Shown here piece after piece: positions 16,473 to 24,098 of a stretch of DNA of 30,198 nt. Under the pieces are notes generated by a model. It saw nothing but the letters and a program-made list of their open reading frames with translations. It was not told the DNA's origin and searched no databases. Every line of letters begins with the position of its first letter. Positions within the stretch are counted from its first letter, which is position 1. Origin of the DNA: Devosia sp. (GTDB lineage Bacteria > Pseudomonadota > Alphaproteobacteria > Rhizobiales > Devosiaceae); contig JAQGKH010000122.1 of NCBI GenBank assembly GCA_028290225.1, positions 1 to 30,198 of the forward strand. Reading direction: 5' to 3'. Both the position numbers and the translations under genes were made by a program.

Positions 16473-16492
16473 GGTTATGAACGGGTTATGAA
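16473..16492. repeat. Tandem 9-base direct repeat, 11-base period
   Basis: GGTTATGAA occurs at 16473-16481 and again at 16484-16492, one helical turn apart. A weaker third copy (GAAGTGAAT) precedes them. Such spacing is typical of direct-repeat operator sites, but no bound factor is suggested by the sequence. Confidence 0.5.
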
Positions 16493-16622
16493 TGGCTTTG
16501 GCGAGGCCGGCAGGGCGGGCGGAGGGATCTGGAGATGGGCCCCGGCTCAAGGCGGGGAGGCGGCCGGGGGTGAGATGATTTCGCGCTAGCCGCCCGGTGG
16601 GGCGGCCCCGCGGTGGCAGTGC

Positions 16623-17102
16623 CTAGCCGCGGCGGGCGGCGTCAATGGTGGCGACGTCGATCCGGCCCATGGTCATCATGGCGGCAAAGGCGCGCCTGGC
16701 TTCTTCGCCACCAGCCGCCATGGCGTCGGTCAGGGTGCGGGGGGTAATCTGCCAGGAGATGCCCCATTTGTCCTTGCACCAGCCGCAGGCGCTTTCCTGG
16801 CCGCCATTGCCGACAATGGCGTCCCAATAGCGATCGGTTTCGGCCTGATCGTCGGTGGCGACCTGGAAGGAGAAGGCTTCGCTGTGCTTGAAGGCGGTGC
16901 CGCCATTAAGACCAATGCAGGGGGTGCCAAACACGGTGAACTCCACCGTGAGCACATCCCCCTCCCGACCCGAGGGATAATCGCCGGGCGCGCGATGCAC
17001 GGCGGTGACGGCGCTATCGGGAAAGGTCTGGGCGTAAAAGCGGGCGGCGTCTTCGGCGTCCTGGTTATACCAAAGGCAGATCGTGTTCTTGGCGGCAGGC
17101 AT
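16623..17102 (-). CDS. VOC-family protein (PhnB / 3-dmu-9 3-mt type)
   Basis: This 159-residue protein belongs to the vicinal-oxygen-chelate superfamily, in the PhnB-like group. The pattern ICLWYNQDAEDAARFYAQTFPDS at the start, then FTVFGTPCIGLNGG, SEAFSFQVATDDQAETDRYW and GWCKDKWGISWQI, is characteristic. Members are often annotated as methyltransferase-like or glyoxalase-like, and the substrate cannot be inferred. The ATG at 17102 has AAAGGA six to seven bases upstream and gives the family-typical beginning; the longer frame to 17207 adds 35 unrelated residues. It stands alone between housekeeping and flagellar genes. Confidence 0.88.
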   Translation of the reverse strand: MPAAKNTICLWYNQDAEDAARFYAQTFPDSAVTAVHRAPGDYPSGREGDVLTVEFTVFGTPCIGLNGGTAFKHSEAFSFQVATDDQAETDRYWDAIVGNGGQESACGWCKDKWGISWQITPRTLTDAMAAGGEEARRAFAAMMTMGRIDVATIDAARRG

Positions 17103-17231
17103 GGCTGGTCCTTTCACGTGCTGATGGTGCGCGGGCCAGCAGCGTATGGCGCCGGGCTGGTCCTGCATAGACGCAGCATGGGGCGGCGTGCCGACAGGTT
17201 GGACCAAACAATCCTTGAATGGAAACGCGCT

Positions 17232-17300
17232 GAAGGCGCAGCCTGGGGAGGGCTGCGCCTTCGGGGGAAACCCGGCCGCATGATGGGGAGTGCGGCCGGG
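17232..17300 (-). terminator. Two tandem hairpins after flgH
   Basis: Downstream of the flgH stop a ten-base-pair stem (CCCGGCCGCA with TGCGGCCGGG, 17271-17300) is followed, in the flgH direction, by TTTCCCCC. A second stem of 12 base pairs (GAAGGCGCAGCC with GGCTGCGCCTTC, 17232-17262) comes next. Neither has a long T-run, but their position suggests they end the flgFGAH transcript. Confidence 0.6.
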
Positions 17301-17318
17301 CTGGGGAACGGGGGCGGC

Positions 17319-18056
17319 TCAGAAGGGGAGGATGGCATCCATGACCTGCTGGCCATAGCGGGGCTGCTGGACGTCGGTGATCTGGCCGCGACCGCCGTAA
17401 GCGATGCGGGCTTCGGCGATCTTGGTGGAGGGAATGGTGTTGTTGGCCTGGATATCGGAAGGGCGCACGATGCCGGCGACGATCAGGTCACGCACCTCGA
17501 AATTGACGCGCACTTCCTGGCGCCCTTCGATCACCAGATTGCCGTTGGGCAGCACCTGGGTGACCACGGCGGCGACGGAGGTTTCCAGCGATTCCGAGCG
17601 GTTCACCGAGCCATTGCCGGTGTCCTTGAGGCCCGAAGTGAAATCAACCGCCTTGCTGGGGTCGATGGCGCCCGCGCTTGCCGCGGTGACGGCCGTGCCC
17701 AGGATGCCGCCCATGCCGGCGGAGTTGGTGGAGTTGCGGCTGCGCTGGGTGCTGTTGTCGATCTGGGCGCTGTCATCGATGGTGACGATGACGGTGAGGA
17801 TATCGCCGATGCGATGGGCGCGCTCATCCTTGAAGAAGCCCTTCGCCGAGGTGCGGTAAAGCGAGTTGGCCTGGTAGGTGTCCGAAATGGCGGCGGGCAT
17901 GGGCATGCGTACCGGCTGGTAGCCGGCCACGGTGGTGGGGTCCTCGATGGCCGTCAGCGGCGGGGGATTGCCGATATTGGCGAGCCGGTCGGTGGTGTTG
18001 CAGGCCCCGAGCCCGGCAGCCAGCAGCAGGACGGCGGTGAGTTTGAATGGGTTCAT
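17319..18056 (-). CDS. flgH: Flagellar L-ring lipoprotein FlgH
   Basis: FlgH forms the L ring in the outer membrane. The 245-residue product starts with a lipoprotein signal (MNPFKLTAVLLLAAGLGAC) with a lipobox LGAC and Cys19 as the acylated residue. Family features follow: SLYRTSAKGFFKDERAHRIGDILTVIVTIDD, then GNLVIEGRQEVRVNFE and VRDLIVAGIVRPSDI. The ATG at 18056 is preferred to the frame from 18086 because it places the lipobox correctly and has AGGA nine bases upstream. It is the last gene of flgF-flgG-flgA-flgH. Confidence 0.94.
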   Translation of the reverse strand: MNPFKLTAVLLLAAGLGACNTTDRLANIGNPPPLTAIEDPTTVAGYQPVRMPMPAAISDTYQANSLYRTSAKGFFKDERAHRIGDILTVIVTIDDSAQIDNSTQRSRNSTNSAGMGGILGTAVTAASAGAIDPSKAVDFTSGLKDTGNGSVNRSESLETSVAAVVTQVLPNGNLVIEGRQEVRVNFEVRDLIVAGIVRPSDIQANNTIPSTKIAEARIAYGGRGQITDVQQPRYGQQVMDAILPF

Positions 18057-18082
18057 CGAACGAAATCCTGAAAGGGCTGGGG

Positions 18083-19024
18083 TCAAAGGCCGGCAAGGGC
18101 AAGGGGAGCGGCGGAGACTTCAACGGCGCCGGGGGAAAGGGCGGTGGCGCTCACCACGCGATTGCTCATGAGGTTGAGCACCTGGAGGGGCGCGCCGGCG
18201 GCGGCGCCGGTGACGGCCTGGCCCTTGACGGTGAGGGTCATGGCGCCGCGGCGGAAATAGATGGTGACGAGGTCGTTGCGCGCGATGGTGAGCGGGGTGG
18301 TCACATCGGCTGATTTGAGGATCATGCCTTCACGGCTTTGCCGGTTGAGCTGCATGCCGACAAGTTGCTCGGGGAGCGCGGGGCCAAGGCTTTCGGCATA
18401 GCGCACGGGGACGGGGCGCATGACGATATCGGCGGGAGTGAGCACCGTGCCGGCGGGGAGATTGGCGGCGAGGTGGGGAGCCTCGACCAGGAGTTCGATC
18501 GTGCCGGCCAGATCGAGCGGGGCGGCAATGCCGGCGATGGCGAAGCGGGCGGTGAAGGCGCCGCTGCCGGGGAGGTAGCGCAGGCTGTCGATGCGGACGG
18601 GTTCGGCCACCGCTTCGGCCGAGAGGGCGGGGACCGGGGCGGTGAAAACGATGCTGGCCGTCATGTCGGGGCCGGCAATGCCGCGCCGGCGCAGATCGCG
18701 GGTGACGAGATCGGCCAGCAGCGCCTCATCGACGGCGGTGGCGGCGCGGGTGACGCGCACGGTTTGCACGCCCTGGCTTTGAAAGGAGCCAAGCCCGATG
18801 CGCGCAGCGGCGGCGGTGATTTCGGGCAGGGACACCTGGCCGCTGGTGCCGGGCTGGGGGGCGCGGAACAGGGGCTGTTCGGCGGCAAGGCCCGCATCGG
18901 CGAACATATCGCCGACGGTGACGATGGGGGCGGACACCACCACATCGGTGCGTAGCACGGGTTCGGCCGCCGCGGTGCCGGCGAGGAGGGCGGTGGCGAG
19001 CAGGGCGAGGAAGGGGCGGATCAT
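18083..19024 (-). CDS. flgA: P-ring assembly chaperone FlgA
   Basis: FlgA is a periplasmic chaperone for P-ring formation by FlgI. The 313-residue precursor has a signal peptide (MIRPFLALLATALLAGTAAA) and a C-terminal SAF-type domain with NLPAGTVLTPADIVMRPVPVRYAE, the repeat LVGMQLNRQSREGMIL, and TIYFRRGAMTLTVKGQAVTGAAAG. The N-terminal half (VVVSAPIVTVGDMFADAG) is also typical of alphaproteobacterial FlgA. It begins 11 bases after flgG and ends 26 bases before flgH. Confidence 0.93.
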   Translation of the reverse strand: MIRPFLALLATALLAGTAAAEPVLRTDVVVSAPIVTVGDMFADAGLAAEQPLFRAPQPGTSGQVSLPEITAAAARIGLGSFQSQGVQTVRVTRAATAVDEALLADLVTRDLRRRGIAGPDMTASIVFTAPVPALSAEAVAEPVRIDSLRYLPGSGAFTARFAIAGIAAPLDLAGTIELLVEAPHLAANLPAGTVLTPADIVMRPVPVRYAESLGPALPEQLVGMQLNRQSREGMILKSADVTTPLTIARNDLVTIYFRRGAMTLTVKGQAVTGAAAGAPLQVLNLMSNRVVSATALSPGAVEVSAAPLALAGL

Positions 19025-19035
19025 CGGGGCGGCTC

Positions 19036-19821
19036 CTAGCGCAGCTGGCTCGTGGCCTGCATCATCTCGTCGGCGCCCGAGATGACGCGGGCGTTCATCT
19101 CATAGGCGCGCTGGGCGGCGATCAGATCGGCGATTTCGGTGACGGAGTTGACATTGGCCATTTCCAGATTGCCCTGCAGCAGATTGCCCATGCCCTCGGC
19201 GTTCGGCGTGCCGATCTGGGCGGGGCCGCTGGCAGCGGTTTCGGTGAACAGGTTGTCGCCCGCCGATTCCAGGCCCGACTTGTTGACGAAGCGGGCGAGC
19301 TGCAGCTGGCCGAGCTGGGTGGGAACAGCGGCGGTGCCGATATAGGCCTCGACGGTGCCATCGGCCGAGATGGAAACCGAGTTGGCGTTGTCGGGAATGG
19401 CGATGCCCGGCTCAAGCGCATAGCCGCTGGAGTTCACGAGGGTGCCATCGGGGCTGCGTTCAAACGAGCCGTCGCGGGTATAGCCCATGCGGCCATCGGG
19501 CAGCTGCATCATGAAGAAGCCTTCGCCGCGCACGGCGAGGTCGAGTTCGCGATCGGTGGGGGCAACGCTGCCCTGGCTCATCACGCGCGGGGTGGCGACG
19601 GTGCGGACGCCCGAGCCGATCTCGAGGCCGGCGGGGATCATGGTGCCCTGGTCCGAGGTTTGCGAGCCGGCACGGGTATATTGCTGGTACAGCAGATCCT
19701 GGAATTCGGCCCGCGCGCGCTTGAAGCCCGTGGTGCGCATATTGGCGATGTTGTTGGAAATGACTTCGACGTTGCGTTCCTGGGCACTCATGCCGGTGGA
19801 TGCGATGTAGAGCGCTTTCAT
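19036..19821 (-). CDS. flgG: Distal rod protein FlgG
   Basis: FlgG forms the distal rod. The 261-residue product has the expected start MKALYIASTGMSAQERNVEVISNNIANMRTTGFKRARAEFQDLLYQQ, including the FlgG-specific EFQDLLYQ segment, and ends with TEIADLIAAQRAYEMNARVISGADEMMQATSQLR. Length agrees with the family (about 260). It lies 15 bases downstream of flgF in the same operon. Confidence 0.96.
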   Translation of the reverse strand: MKALYIASTGMSAQERNVEVISNNIANMRTTGFKRARAEFQDLLYQQYTRAGSQTSDQGTMIPAGLEIGSGVRTVATPRVMSQGSVAPTDRELDLAVRGEGFFMMQLPDGRMGYTRDGSFERSPDGTLVNSSGYALEPGIAIPDNANSVSISADGTVEAYIGTAAVPTQLGQLQLARFVNKSGLESAGDNLFTETAASGPAQIGTPNAEGMGNLLQGNLEMANVNSVTEIADLIAAQRAYEMNARVISGADEMMQATSQLR

Positions 19822-19836
19822 GGCGGTTCCTCAGGT

Positions 19837-20577
19837 TCAGCTATTGGTATCGCCCAGGCGCTGGATGGCCGAGCGGCGCAGCTCATCCTGCTTCTGGGTC
19901 AAGGAGGCGATGGATTCATAGGCGCGGGTGACGCGGATCATTTCGGCCATTTCCGACACGCCCGATACGTTAGAGCGCTCGGTGAAGCCCTGCATCACCC
20001 TGGTGCCGGTGGCGGGGACTGGCGTGCCGCCGCTGAACAAATTGGCGCCATCGCGGGTCAGCTCCTGCGCATTGGCAAATTCCACCAGCCGCAGCCGACC
20101 CTTGGGGCCGGCGCTGGAGCTGATCGAGCCGTCGGCTGAAATGGCGATGCCGGTTTCATCGGGGCCGAACTGGATGGGACCGCCGTCGCCCAGCACGGGA
20201 TTGCCGTTGAGATCAACCAGGCGCCCGGTGTTGTCGATGGCAAAGGCGCCCGAGCGGGTCCAGCGATCGCCGCCGGGGGTTTGCACGGCAAAAAAGCCAT
20301 CGCCGTTAAGGGCAAGGTCGAGCTCGTTGCCGGTCTGGACGAGGGCGCCGGGCGCCAGATCGTGCATCGTGGCCCAATCCTGCACGAAGGACAGCGATTG
20401 ATCCCCGGCCATAAAGTCGCGGTCGCGGGCGACCGGCATCCGGTACTGTTCAAACAGGATGTTCTCGGCCTTGAAGCCCGTGGTGTTGATGTTGGCCATG
20501 TTGTTGGCCACCACGTTCATCTGCCGCTGCAAGGCGATCTGCCGTGACAGGCTGATCAGTTGCGCATTCTCGATCAT
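19837..20577 (-). CDS. flgF: Proximal rod protein FlgF
   Basis: FlgF is a proximal rod subunit. Starting at the ATG at 20577 the product is 246 residues, with MIENAQLISLSRQIALQRQMNVVANNMANINTTGFKAEN at the N-terminus and MAEMIRVTRAYESIASLTQ near the C-terminus. GGGGAT precedes the ATG. The longer frame to 20736 is rejected because it would start in the palindrome region and cross the sigma-54 promoter. It opens the flgFGAH operon and is divergent from fliL. Confidence 0.94.
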   Translation of the reverse strand: MIENAQLISLSRQIALQRQMNVVANNMANINTTGFKAENILFEQYRMPVARDRDFMAGDQSLSFVQDWATMHDLAPGALVQTGNELDLALNGDGFFAVQTPGGDRWTRSGAFAIDNTGRLVDLNGNPVLGDGGPIQFGPDETGIAISADGSISSSAGPKGRLRLVEFANAQELTRDGANLFSGGTPVPATGTRVMQGFTERSNVSGVSEMAEMIRVTRAYESIASLTQKQDELRRSAIQRLGDTNS

Positions 20578-20639
20578 TGCCGATCCCCATCGGTTCACGA
20601 GACCGCCGCTTCCCCAAGCCTTGGCCTCGCCGTTTACCT

Positions 20640-20655
20640 TGCGAGAACCATGCCA
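20640..20655 (-). promoter_or_regulatory. Sigma-54 promoter of flgFGAH
   Basis: On the minus strand TGGCATGGTTCTCGCA has -24 TGGCATG and -12 TCGCA with ten bases between GG and GC. It differs from consensus by one base in each element. The flgF ATG is 62 bases downstream. The palindromes at 20731-20759 lie 75-89 bases upstream, as at flgE and flgI. Confidence 0.74.
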
Positions 20656-20730
20656 GAGGGTGTTGCTCAACGACTTCAGCGACTTAGGGAAAACGAAGAA
20701 CGGCAGAGCTGGCGGAGTTCGACTGCAGCG

Positions 20731-20759
20731 CGGCAAAACCTGCCCGGCAAAATCTGCCG
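20731..20759. promoter_or_regulatory. Two abutting ftr-like palindromes between flgF and fliL
   Basis: CGGCA-AAACC-TGCCC (20731-20745) and CGGCA-AAATC-TGCCG (20745-20759) share one base, giving a 14-base period. Both match CGGCA-N5-TGCCG, the first with one end base changed. Tandem sites are typical of NtrC-family activators that bind as oligomers. Confidence 0.68.
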
Positions 20760-20773
20760 GTTCGGGGGCGCTG

Positions 20774-20792
20774 GTAACCGCTCGTTAACCAT
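20774..20792 (+). promoter_or_regulatory. CtrA box upstream of fliL
   Basis: GTAA-CCGCTCG-TTAACCAT is one mismatch from TTAA-N7-TTAA and contains the half-site TTAACCAT common at CtrA-controlled promoters. It lies 65 bases before the fliL ATG and 14 bases from the palindromes. Confidence 0.62.
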
Positions 20793-20857
20793 CTGCGCCT
20801 TAGCTGGAGAGGAGCCGGATTCCTCCGGTGATCCCCTAGTCCCGAGCAGTTCAACGC

Positions 20858-21352
20858 ATGGCCGCAGAAGCAGACGCCGGTGAAGCCATTGCGCCTAAAA
20901 AGTCGCGCAAGCTGATCATCATCATTGCCGCCGCCGCCGTCGTGGTGCTGCTGGTCGGAGCGGGGCTTTACCTGTTCCTGTCGGGGGGCAGCGGGGCCGC
21001 CGAGCCGGCCCATGGCGCCGAGGGCGAACATGCCGCAGCGGCGCCCGGCTTTATTTTCAACCTGCCGCCGATGACGGTCAACCTCAACACCGAGGGGGAG
21101 GCCAGTCCGAGCTTCATGAAGCTGACGGTGGCGCTGGAAGTGGCGAGTGAAGAAGTGATGCTCGAGATCCAGCCGCGCATGGCCAAGGTCGTGGATGCCT
21201 TCCAGGTGTATCTGCGCGAGCTGCGCCGCAGCGATCTTGAAGGCTCGGCGGGTATTTACCGGATGAAGGAAGAATTGCTGCGGCGGGTCAATGTCTCGAT
21301 CTATCCCGCTCAAGTGGACAGCGTGCTGTTCAAGGAAATCCTGGTGCAGTGA
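20858..21352 (+). CDS. fliL: Flagellar stator-associated protein FliL
   Basis: FliL is a single-pass inner-membrane protein that associates with the stator and supports torque. The 164-residue product has a short cytoplasmic tail (PKKSRK), one membrane segment at about residues 18-42 (LIIIIAAAAVVVLLVGAGLYLFL), a His/Ala/Glu-rich periplasmic linker (HGAEGEHAAAA), and the FliL domain (FNLPPMTVNLNTEG to NVSIYPAQVDSVLFKEILVQ). No strong Shine-Dalgarno sequence precedes the ATG. Its TGA overlaps the fliM ATG. It opens fliL-fliM-DUF6468-motE, probably from the CtrA-type promoter at 20774. Confidence 0.94.
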   Translation: MAAEADAGEAIAPKKSRKLIIIIAAAAVVVLLVGAGLYLFLSGGSGAAEPAHGAEGEHAAAAPGFIFNLPPMTVNLNTEGEASPSFMKLTVALEVASEEVMLEIQPRMAKVVDAFQVYLRELRRSDLEGSAGIYRMKEELLRRVNVSIYPAQVDSVLFKEILVQ

Positions 21353-22449
21353 TGGCTGGACCCGGCGATCAGGACAAGCTGTCGGACGAGTGGACACTCG
21401 ATGAGCTGAGCGACACCGCGTCGGTGGCCGGCGGCGGCCAGCAAGGTGCCGGGCTGCTGGACGAGGACGAGATCGACAGCCTGCTGGGTTTTGATGCCAC
21501 GCCGGGCAATGCCGAGGTGACAGGTGTCCAGGCGCTCGTGAATTCGGCCTTGGTGAGCTATGAGCGCCTGCCGATGCTGGAGATCGTGTTCGACCGGCTG
21601 GTGCGGCTGTCGACCACGTCGCTGCGCAATTTCACCTCCGATAATGTGGAGGTGACGCTGGATGCCATCTCTTCGGTTCGGTTCGGGGATTACATCAATT
21701 CCATTCCGCTGCCGGCCATCCTGTCGGTGATCAAGGCGGAGGAATGGGAGAATTACGGGCTGCTGACGGTCGATTCGGGCCTGATCTATTCCATGATCGA
21801 CGTGCTGCTGGGCGGACGGCGGGTGACCAGTGCGGTGCGGATCGAGGGGCGGCCTTATACCACCATCGAGCTGGCGCTGGCGCGGCGCATGATCGAGGTG
21901 ATCCTCGAGGATACCCATCGCGCCTTCGAGCCGCTGACCCAGGTGCATTTCAAGCTGGAGCGGATGGAAACCAATCCGCGCTTTGCCGCCATTTCGCGCC
22001 CCGCCAATGCGGCAATCCTGATCGAGCTGCGCATCGAAATGGAAGAGCGCGGGGGCAAGATCGAAATCCTGCTGCCCTATGCGACGATTGAGCCCATCCG
22101 CGAGCAATTGCTGCAGATGTTCATGGGCGAGAAATTCGGCCGCGACCCCATCTGGGAAGGGCATCTGGCGACGGAAATCTATGCCGCGGATGTGGAAATC
22201 GAGGCAGTGCTGCATGAGCAGCAGTTGCCGTTGTCGCGCATGCTGGCGCTCAAGGCGGGCGACACGGTGATGTTCGAGCGCTCGCCGCATGATCCCATCC
22301 GGCTGCGCTGTGGCGGGGTGGAACTGACCGAGGCGATCATGGGCCATATCGGCAATCATGTTTCGGTGCGCGTCACGCGCCCGCTTAACCCGCCCAAGGT
22401 GACGATGGCGGAATTCGAAGCGCTGGAAAAAGCGGGGGAAGGGCGATGA
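21352..22449 (+). CDS. fliM: Flagellar motor switch protein FliM
   Basis: FliM is the switch-complex subunit that binds phospho-CheY and sets rotation direction. The 365-residue product carries the CheY-binding segment LLDEDEIDSLLGF near residue 40, the middle domain (YERLPMLEIVFDRLVRLSTTSLRNFTSDNVEVTLD, and NYGLLTVDSGLIYSMIDVLLGG), and a C-terminal SpoA domain. The ATG at 21352 overlaps the fliL TGA (TGATG), and the gene end overlaps the next start, so the four genes here are translationally linked. Confidence 0.96.
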   Translation: MAGPGDQDKLSDEWTLDELSDTASVAGGGQQGAGLLDEDEIDSLLGFDATPGNAEVTGVQALVNSALVSYERLPMLEIVFDRLVRLSTTSLRNFTSDNVEVTLDAISSVRFGDYINSIPLPAILSVIKAEEWENYGLLTVDSGLIYSMIDVLLGGRRVTSAVRIEGRPYTTIELALARRMIEVILEDTHRAFEPLTQVHFKLERMETNPRFAAISRPANAAILIELRIEMEERGGKIEILLPYATIEPIREQLLQMFMGEKFGRDPIWEGHLATEIYAADVEIEAVLHEQQLPLSRMLALKAGDTVMFERSPHDPIRLRCGGVELTEAIMGHIGNHVSVRVTRPLNPPKVTMAEFEALEKAGEGR

Positions 22450-22907
22450 TGTCTGGATTGTCCACGGGGCTGGTGGTGGAGGGCGCAGTAGCGGTGCTGC
22501 TGGCGCTGACGATTGGCTATTGCATCGTGCTGAACGGGCGGCTCAAGCGCCTGCATGCCGATCGGGAGGTATTGCGGCAGATGATCTCGGACCTGGTAGG
22601 GGCCACGAACCTGGCCAACCAGGCGATCAAGGAGCTCAAGGCCACCGCCGTGGAGGCCGACCTGACGCTCAATACCCGGCTTGATGAAGCAGAGCGGTTC
22701 GGGGTCGAGCTGGCCAATCACGTCAATGCCGGCACCGTGCTGATGGAGCGGATCGCCAAGATCACCAGCGCGGCCCGGCAAGCGGCGCCTGTTGCCTCGG
22801 GTGCGGTTGCGGCCGCAACGCCAGTGGAGCGGGTTGAGCCAAGCAAGCTGCAGTCGGCGCTGGCACAGTTGCAGGCCCGGCAGTTGGCGCGGGAGAATGC
22901 AGCGTGA
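22446..22907 (+). CDS. DUF6468 flagellar-operon protein
   Basis: This 153-residue protein matches the DUF6468 type found between fliM and motE in many alphaproteobacteria; its function is not known. An N-terminal membrane segment (about residues 8-28, VVEGAVAVLLALTIGYCIVL) is followed by a long predicted coiled coil (NGRLKRLHADREVLRQMISDL through NTRLDEAERFGVEL) and a Pro/Ala linker, ending in a short helix (KLQSALAQLQARQLARE). The ATG overlaps the fliM stop by four bases, and its own TGA overlaps the GTG of motE. The tight coupling suggests a part in motor or stator function. Confidence 0.82.
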   Translation: MMSGLSTGLVVEGAVAVLLALTIGYCIVLNGRLKRLHADREVLRQMISDLVGATNLANQAIKELKATAVEADLTLNTRLDEAERFGVELANHVNAGTVLMERIAKITSAARQAAPVASGAVAAATPVERVEPSKLQSALAQLQARQLARENAA

Positions 22908-23962
22908 AATCGATACGGCTGCTGCCGGTGGTGGTGATGGCGATTTCGGCACTGCTGGTGCTGAAAACCGCGGGGCTGGTGTTGAACGGCTCCTATGTGC
23001 TGGGGCCAACTCCGGTGCTGGCCGCCGGCGGGGCGAGTTCGGGCGGGGCTGGCGCGCCGGCGGAAGGCGAAGGCAGTGAGATTGGTGCTGAATCCACCAT
23101 GACGGATTCGAGCCCGACCCTGGCCGACTCCAACCCCACTTTGAAGCAGCAGCCCGAAGCGGGCGGGCATGGAGCCGCCGCCGAGCCTGCTGAGGCGGGG
23201 CATGGGGCAGCCGCGCAGCCTGACGCTGCGGGGCATGGGGCGGAAGCCAACGAGGCCAGCGGCGCGGAAGCGGAGCCGGGCGAGCCGGCTGCGGAACATG
23301 GTGCAACGGATAGCGCGGGGGATGCGACGGGCGGCGAAGCCGCTTGCCTCCAGCCAGCGATGGCGGCGGATGCCGGGGCGCATGGCGCGGAGGGAACGTC
23401 GTCCGCCGATGCGACCAGCAGCGCCTGTGACAGCACGGCCGAGGCGGTGCCCATGGAAATCGACGCGCAGGGCAAGTTGGTGCCCATGAGTGGCAAGGAC
23501 GGGGCGTCGCTGGCGGAAGCAGCGGTGCTGGAGCGCTTGTCGGGGCGACGGGGCGAACTCGAGGCCTATGCTGAAGAGCTGGCGCTGCGCGCGTCGCTGG
23601 TGGATGCCGCGGAAAAGCGCCTGCAGGAGCGGCAGGGGGCATTGCAAGTGCTGGAAACGCAGATCGCCGGCCTGGTGGACAAGCGCGAGGAAATGGAAAG
23701 CGGCCAGTTCGCCGGGATCGTGGCCATGTATGAAACCATGAAGCCCAAGGACGCCGCCAACATCTTCAATTCGCTGGACATGAACGTGTTGCTGCGCGTG
23801 GCCAAGATCATGAGCCCGCGCAAGATGGCGCCGATCCTTGCCGCGATGGAGCCGGCACGGGCGCAGGAGCTGACCGTGCAGATGGCTGATCTGGCCGACC
23901 AGCCGGCAACGCAGATGAGCCCGGACAACCTGGCGGAGCTGCCCCAGATCGTCGGGCAATAG
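22904..23962 (+). CDS. motE: MotE-like motility protein (MgtE N-domain)
   Basis: The 352-residue product resembles MotE-family proteins, which in Sinorhizobium act as a periplasmic chaperone for MotC. It has an N-terminal signal or membrane segment (residues 5-25), a long low-complexity periplasmic linker with repeated GHGA units (residues 85-165), two cysteines (148 and 175), a coiled coil at about 205-265, and an MgtE N-terminal-type domain at about 268-335 (FAGIVAMYETMKPKDAANIFNSL, then VLLRVAKIMSPRKMAPILAAM). The GTG start overlaps the previous stop (GTGA). The linker is unusually long for the family. Confidence 0.82.
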   Translation: MKSIRLLPVVVMAISALLVLKTAGLVLNGSYVLGPTPVLAAGGASSGGAGAPAEGEGSEIGAESTMTDSSPTLADSNPTLKQQPEAGGHGAAAEPAEAGHGAAAQPDAAGHGAEANEASGAEAEPGEPAAEHGATDSAGDATGGEAACLQPAMAADAGAHGAEGTSSADATSSACDSTAEAVPMEIDAQGKLVPMSGKDGASLAEAAVLERLSGRRGELEAYAEELALRASLVDAAEKRLQERQGALQVLETQIAGLVDKREEMESGQFAGIVAMYETMKPKDAANIFNSLDMNVLLRVAKIMSPRKMAPILAAMEPARAQELTVQMADLADQPATQMSPDNLAELPQIVGQ

Positions 23963-23981
23963 CGACAAGCACGAGGGGCGC

Positions 23982-23996
23982 GTAAGCGGGCGTTAA
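23982..23996 (+). promoter_or_regulatory. CtrA-like box upstream of the TPR gene
   Basis: GTAA-GCGGGCG-TTAA differs by one base from TTAA-N7-TTAA. GCTAGG at 24006 lies 18 bases after GTAAGC and could serve as a -10. A half-matching palindrome (AATCTTGCCGG) occurs at about 24057-24067. The site suggests that the TPR gene has its own promoter even though it follows motE. Confidence 0.5.
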
Positions 23997-24098
23997 GCCG
24001 GGCACGCTAGGGTGGCGTTCGGTGTGTCGCCTGCGTGGGTTTTCGTTCTGCAAGCCAATCTTGCCGGAAATCGCGCGGCTGGGTGCGGTAGGCGGTTG

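Larger units (their letters stand above)
16046..16622. other. 577-base intergenic stretch with repeats
   Basis: No convincing gene lies here. The open frames that cross it (for example 15966-16550 and 16076-16432, both minus) are low-complexity Arg/Ser/Pro text. It contains a 15-base inverted repeat (16159-16208), a tandem direct repeat (16473-16492) and a GC hairpin, GCCGCCC-GGTG-GGGCGGC at 16589-16606, which may end the VOC transcript. The promoter of the carboxypeptidase gene must also lie here but was not identified. Confidence 0.6.

Noticed and set aside
22356..23968. Two long minus-strand frames (428 and 416 residues) opposite motE
   Set aside because: Arg/Pro/His-rich low-complexity translations, antisense to genes linked by start/stop overlaps.
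24034..24056. Sigma-54 promoter before the TPR gene
   Set aside because: A GG-N10-GC pair occurs, but the -24 element (GGGTTTT) is far from TGGCACG.
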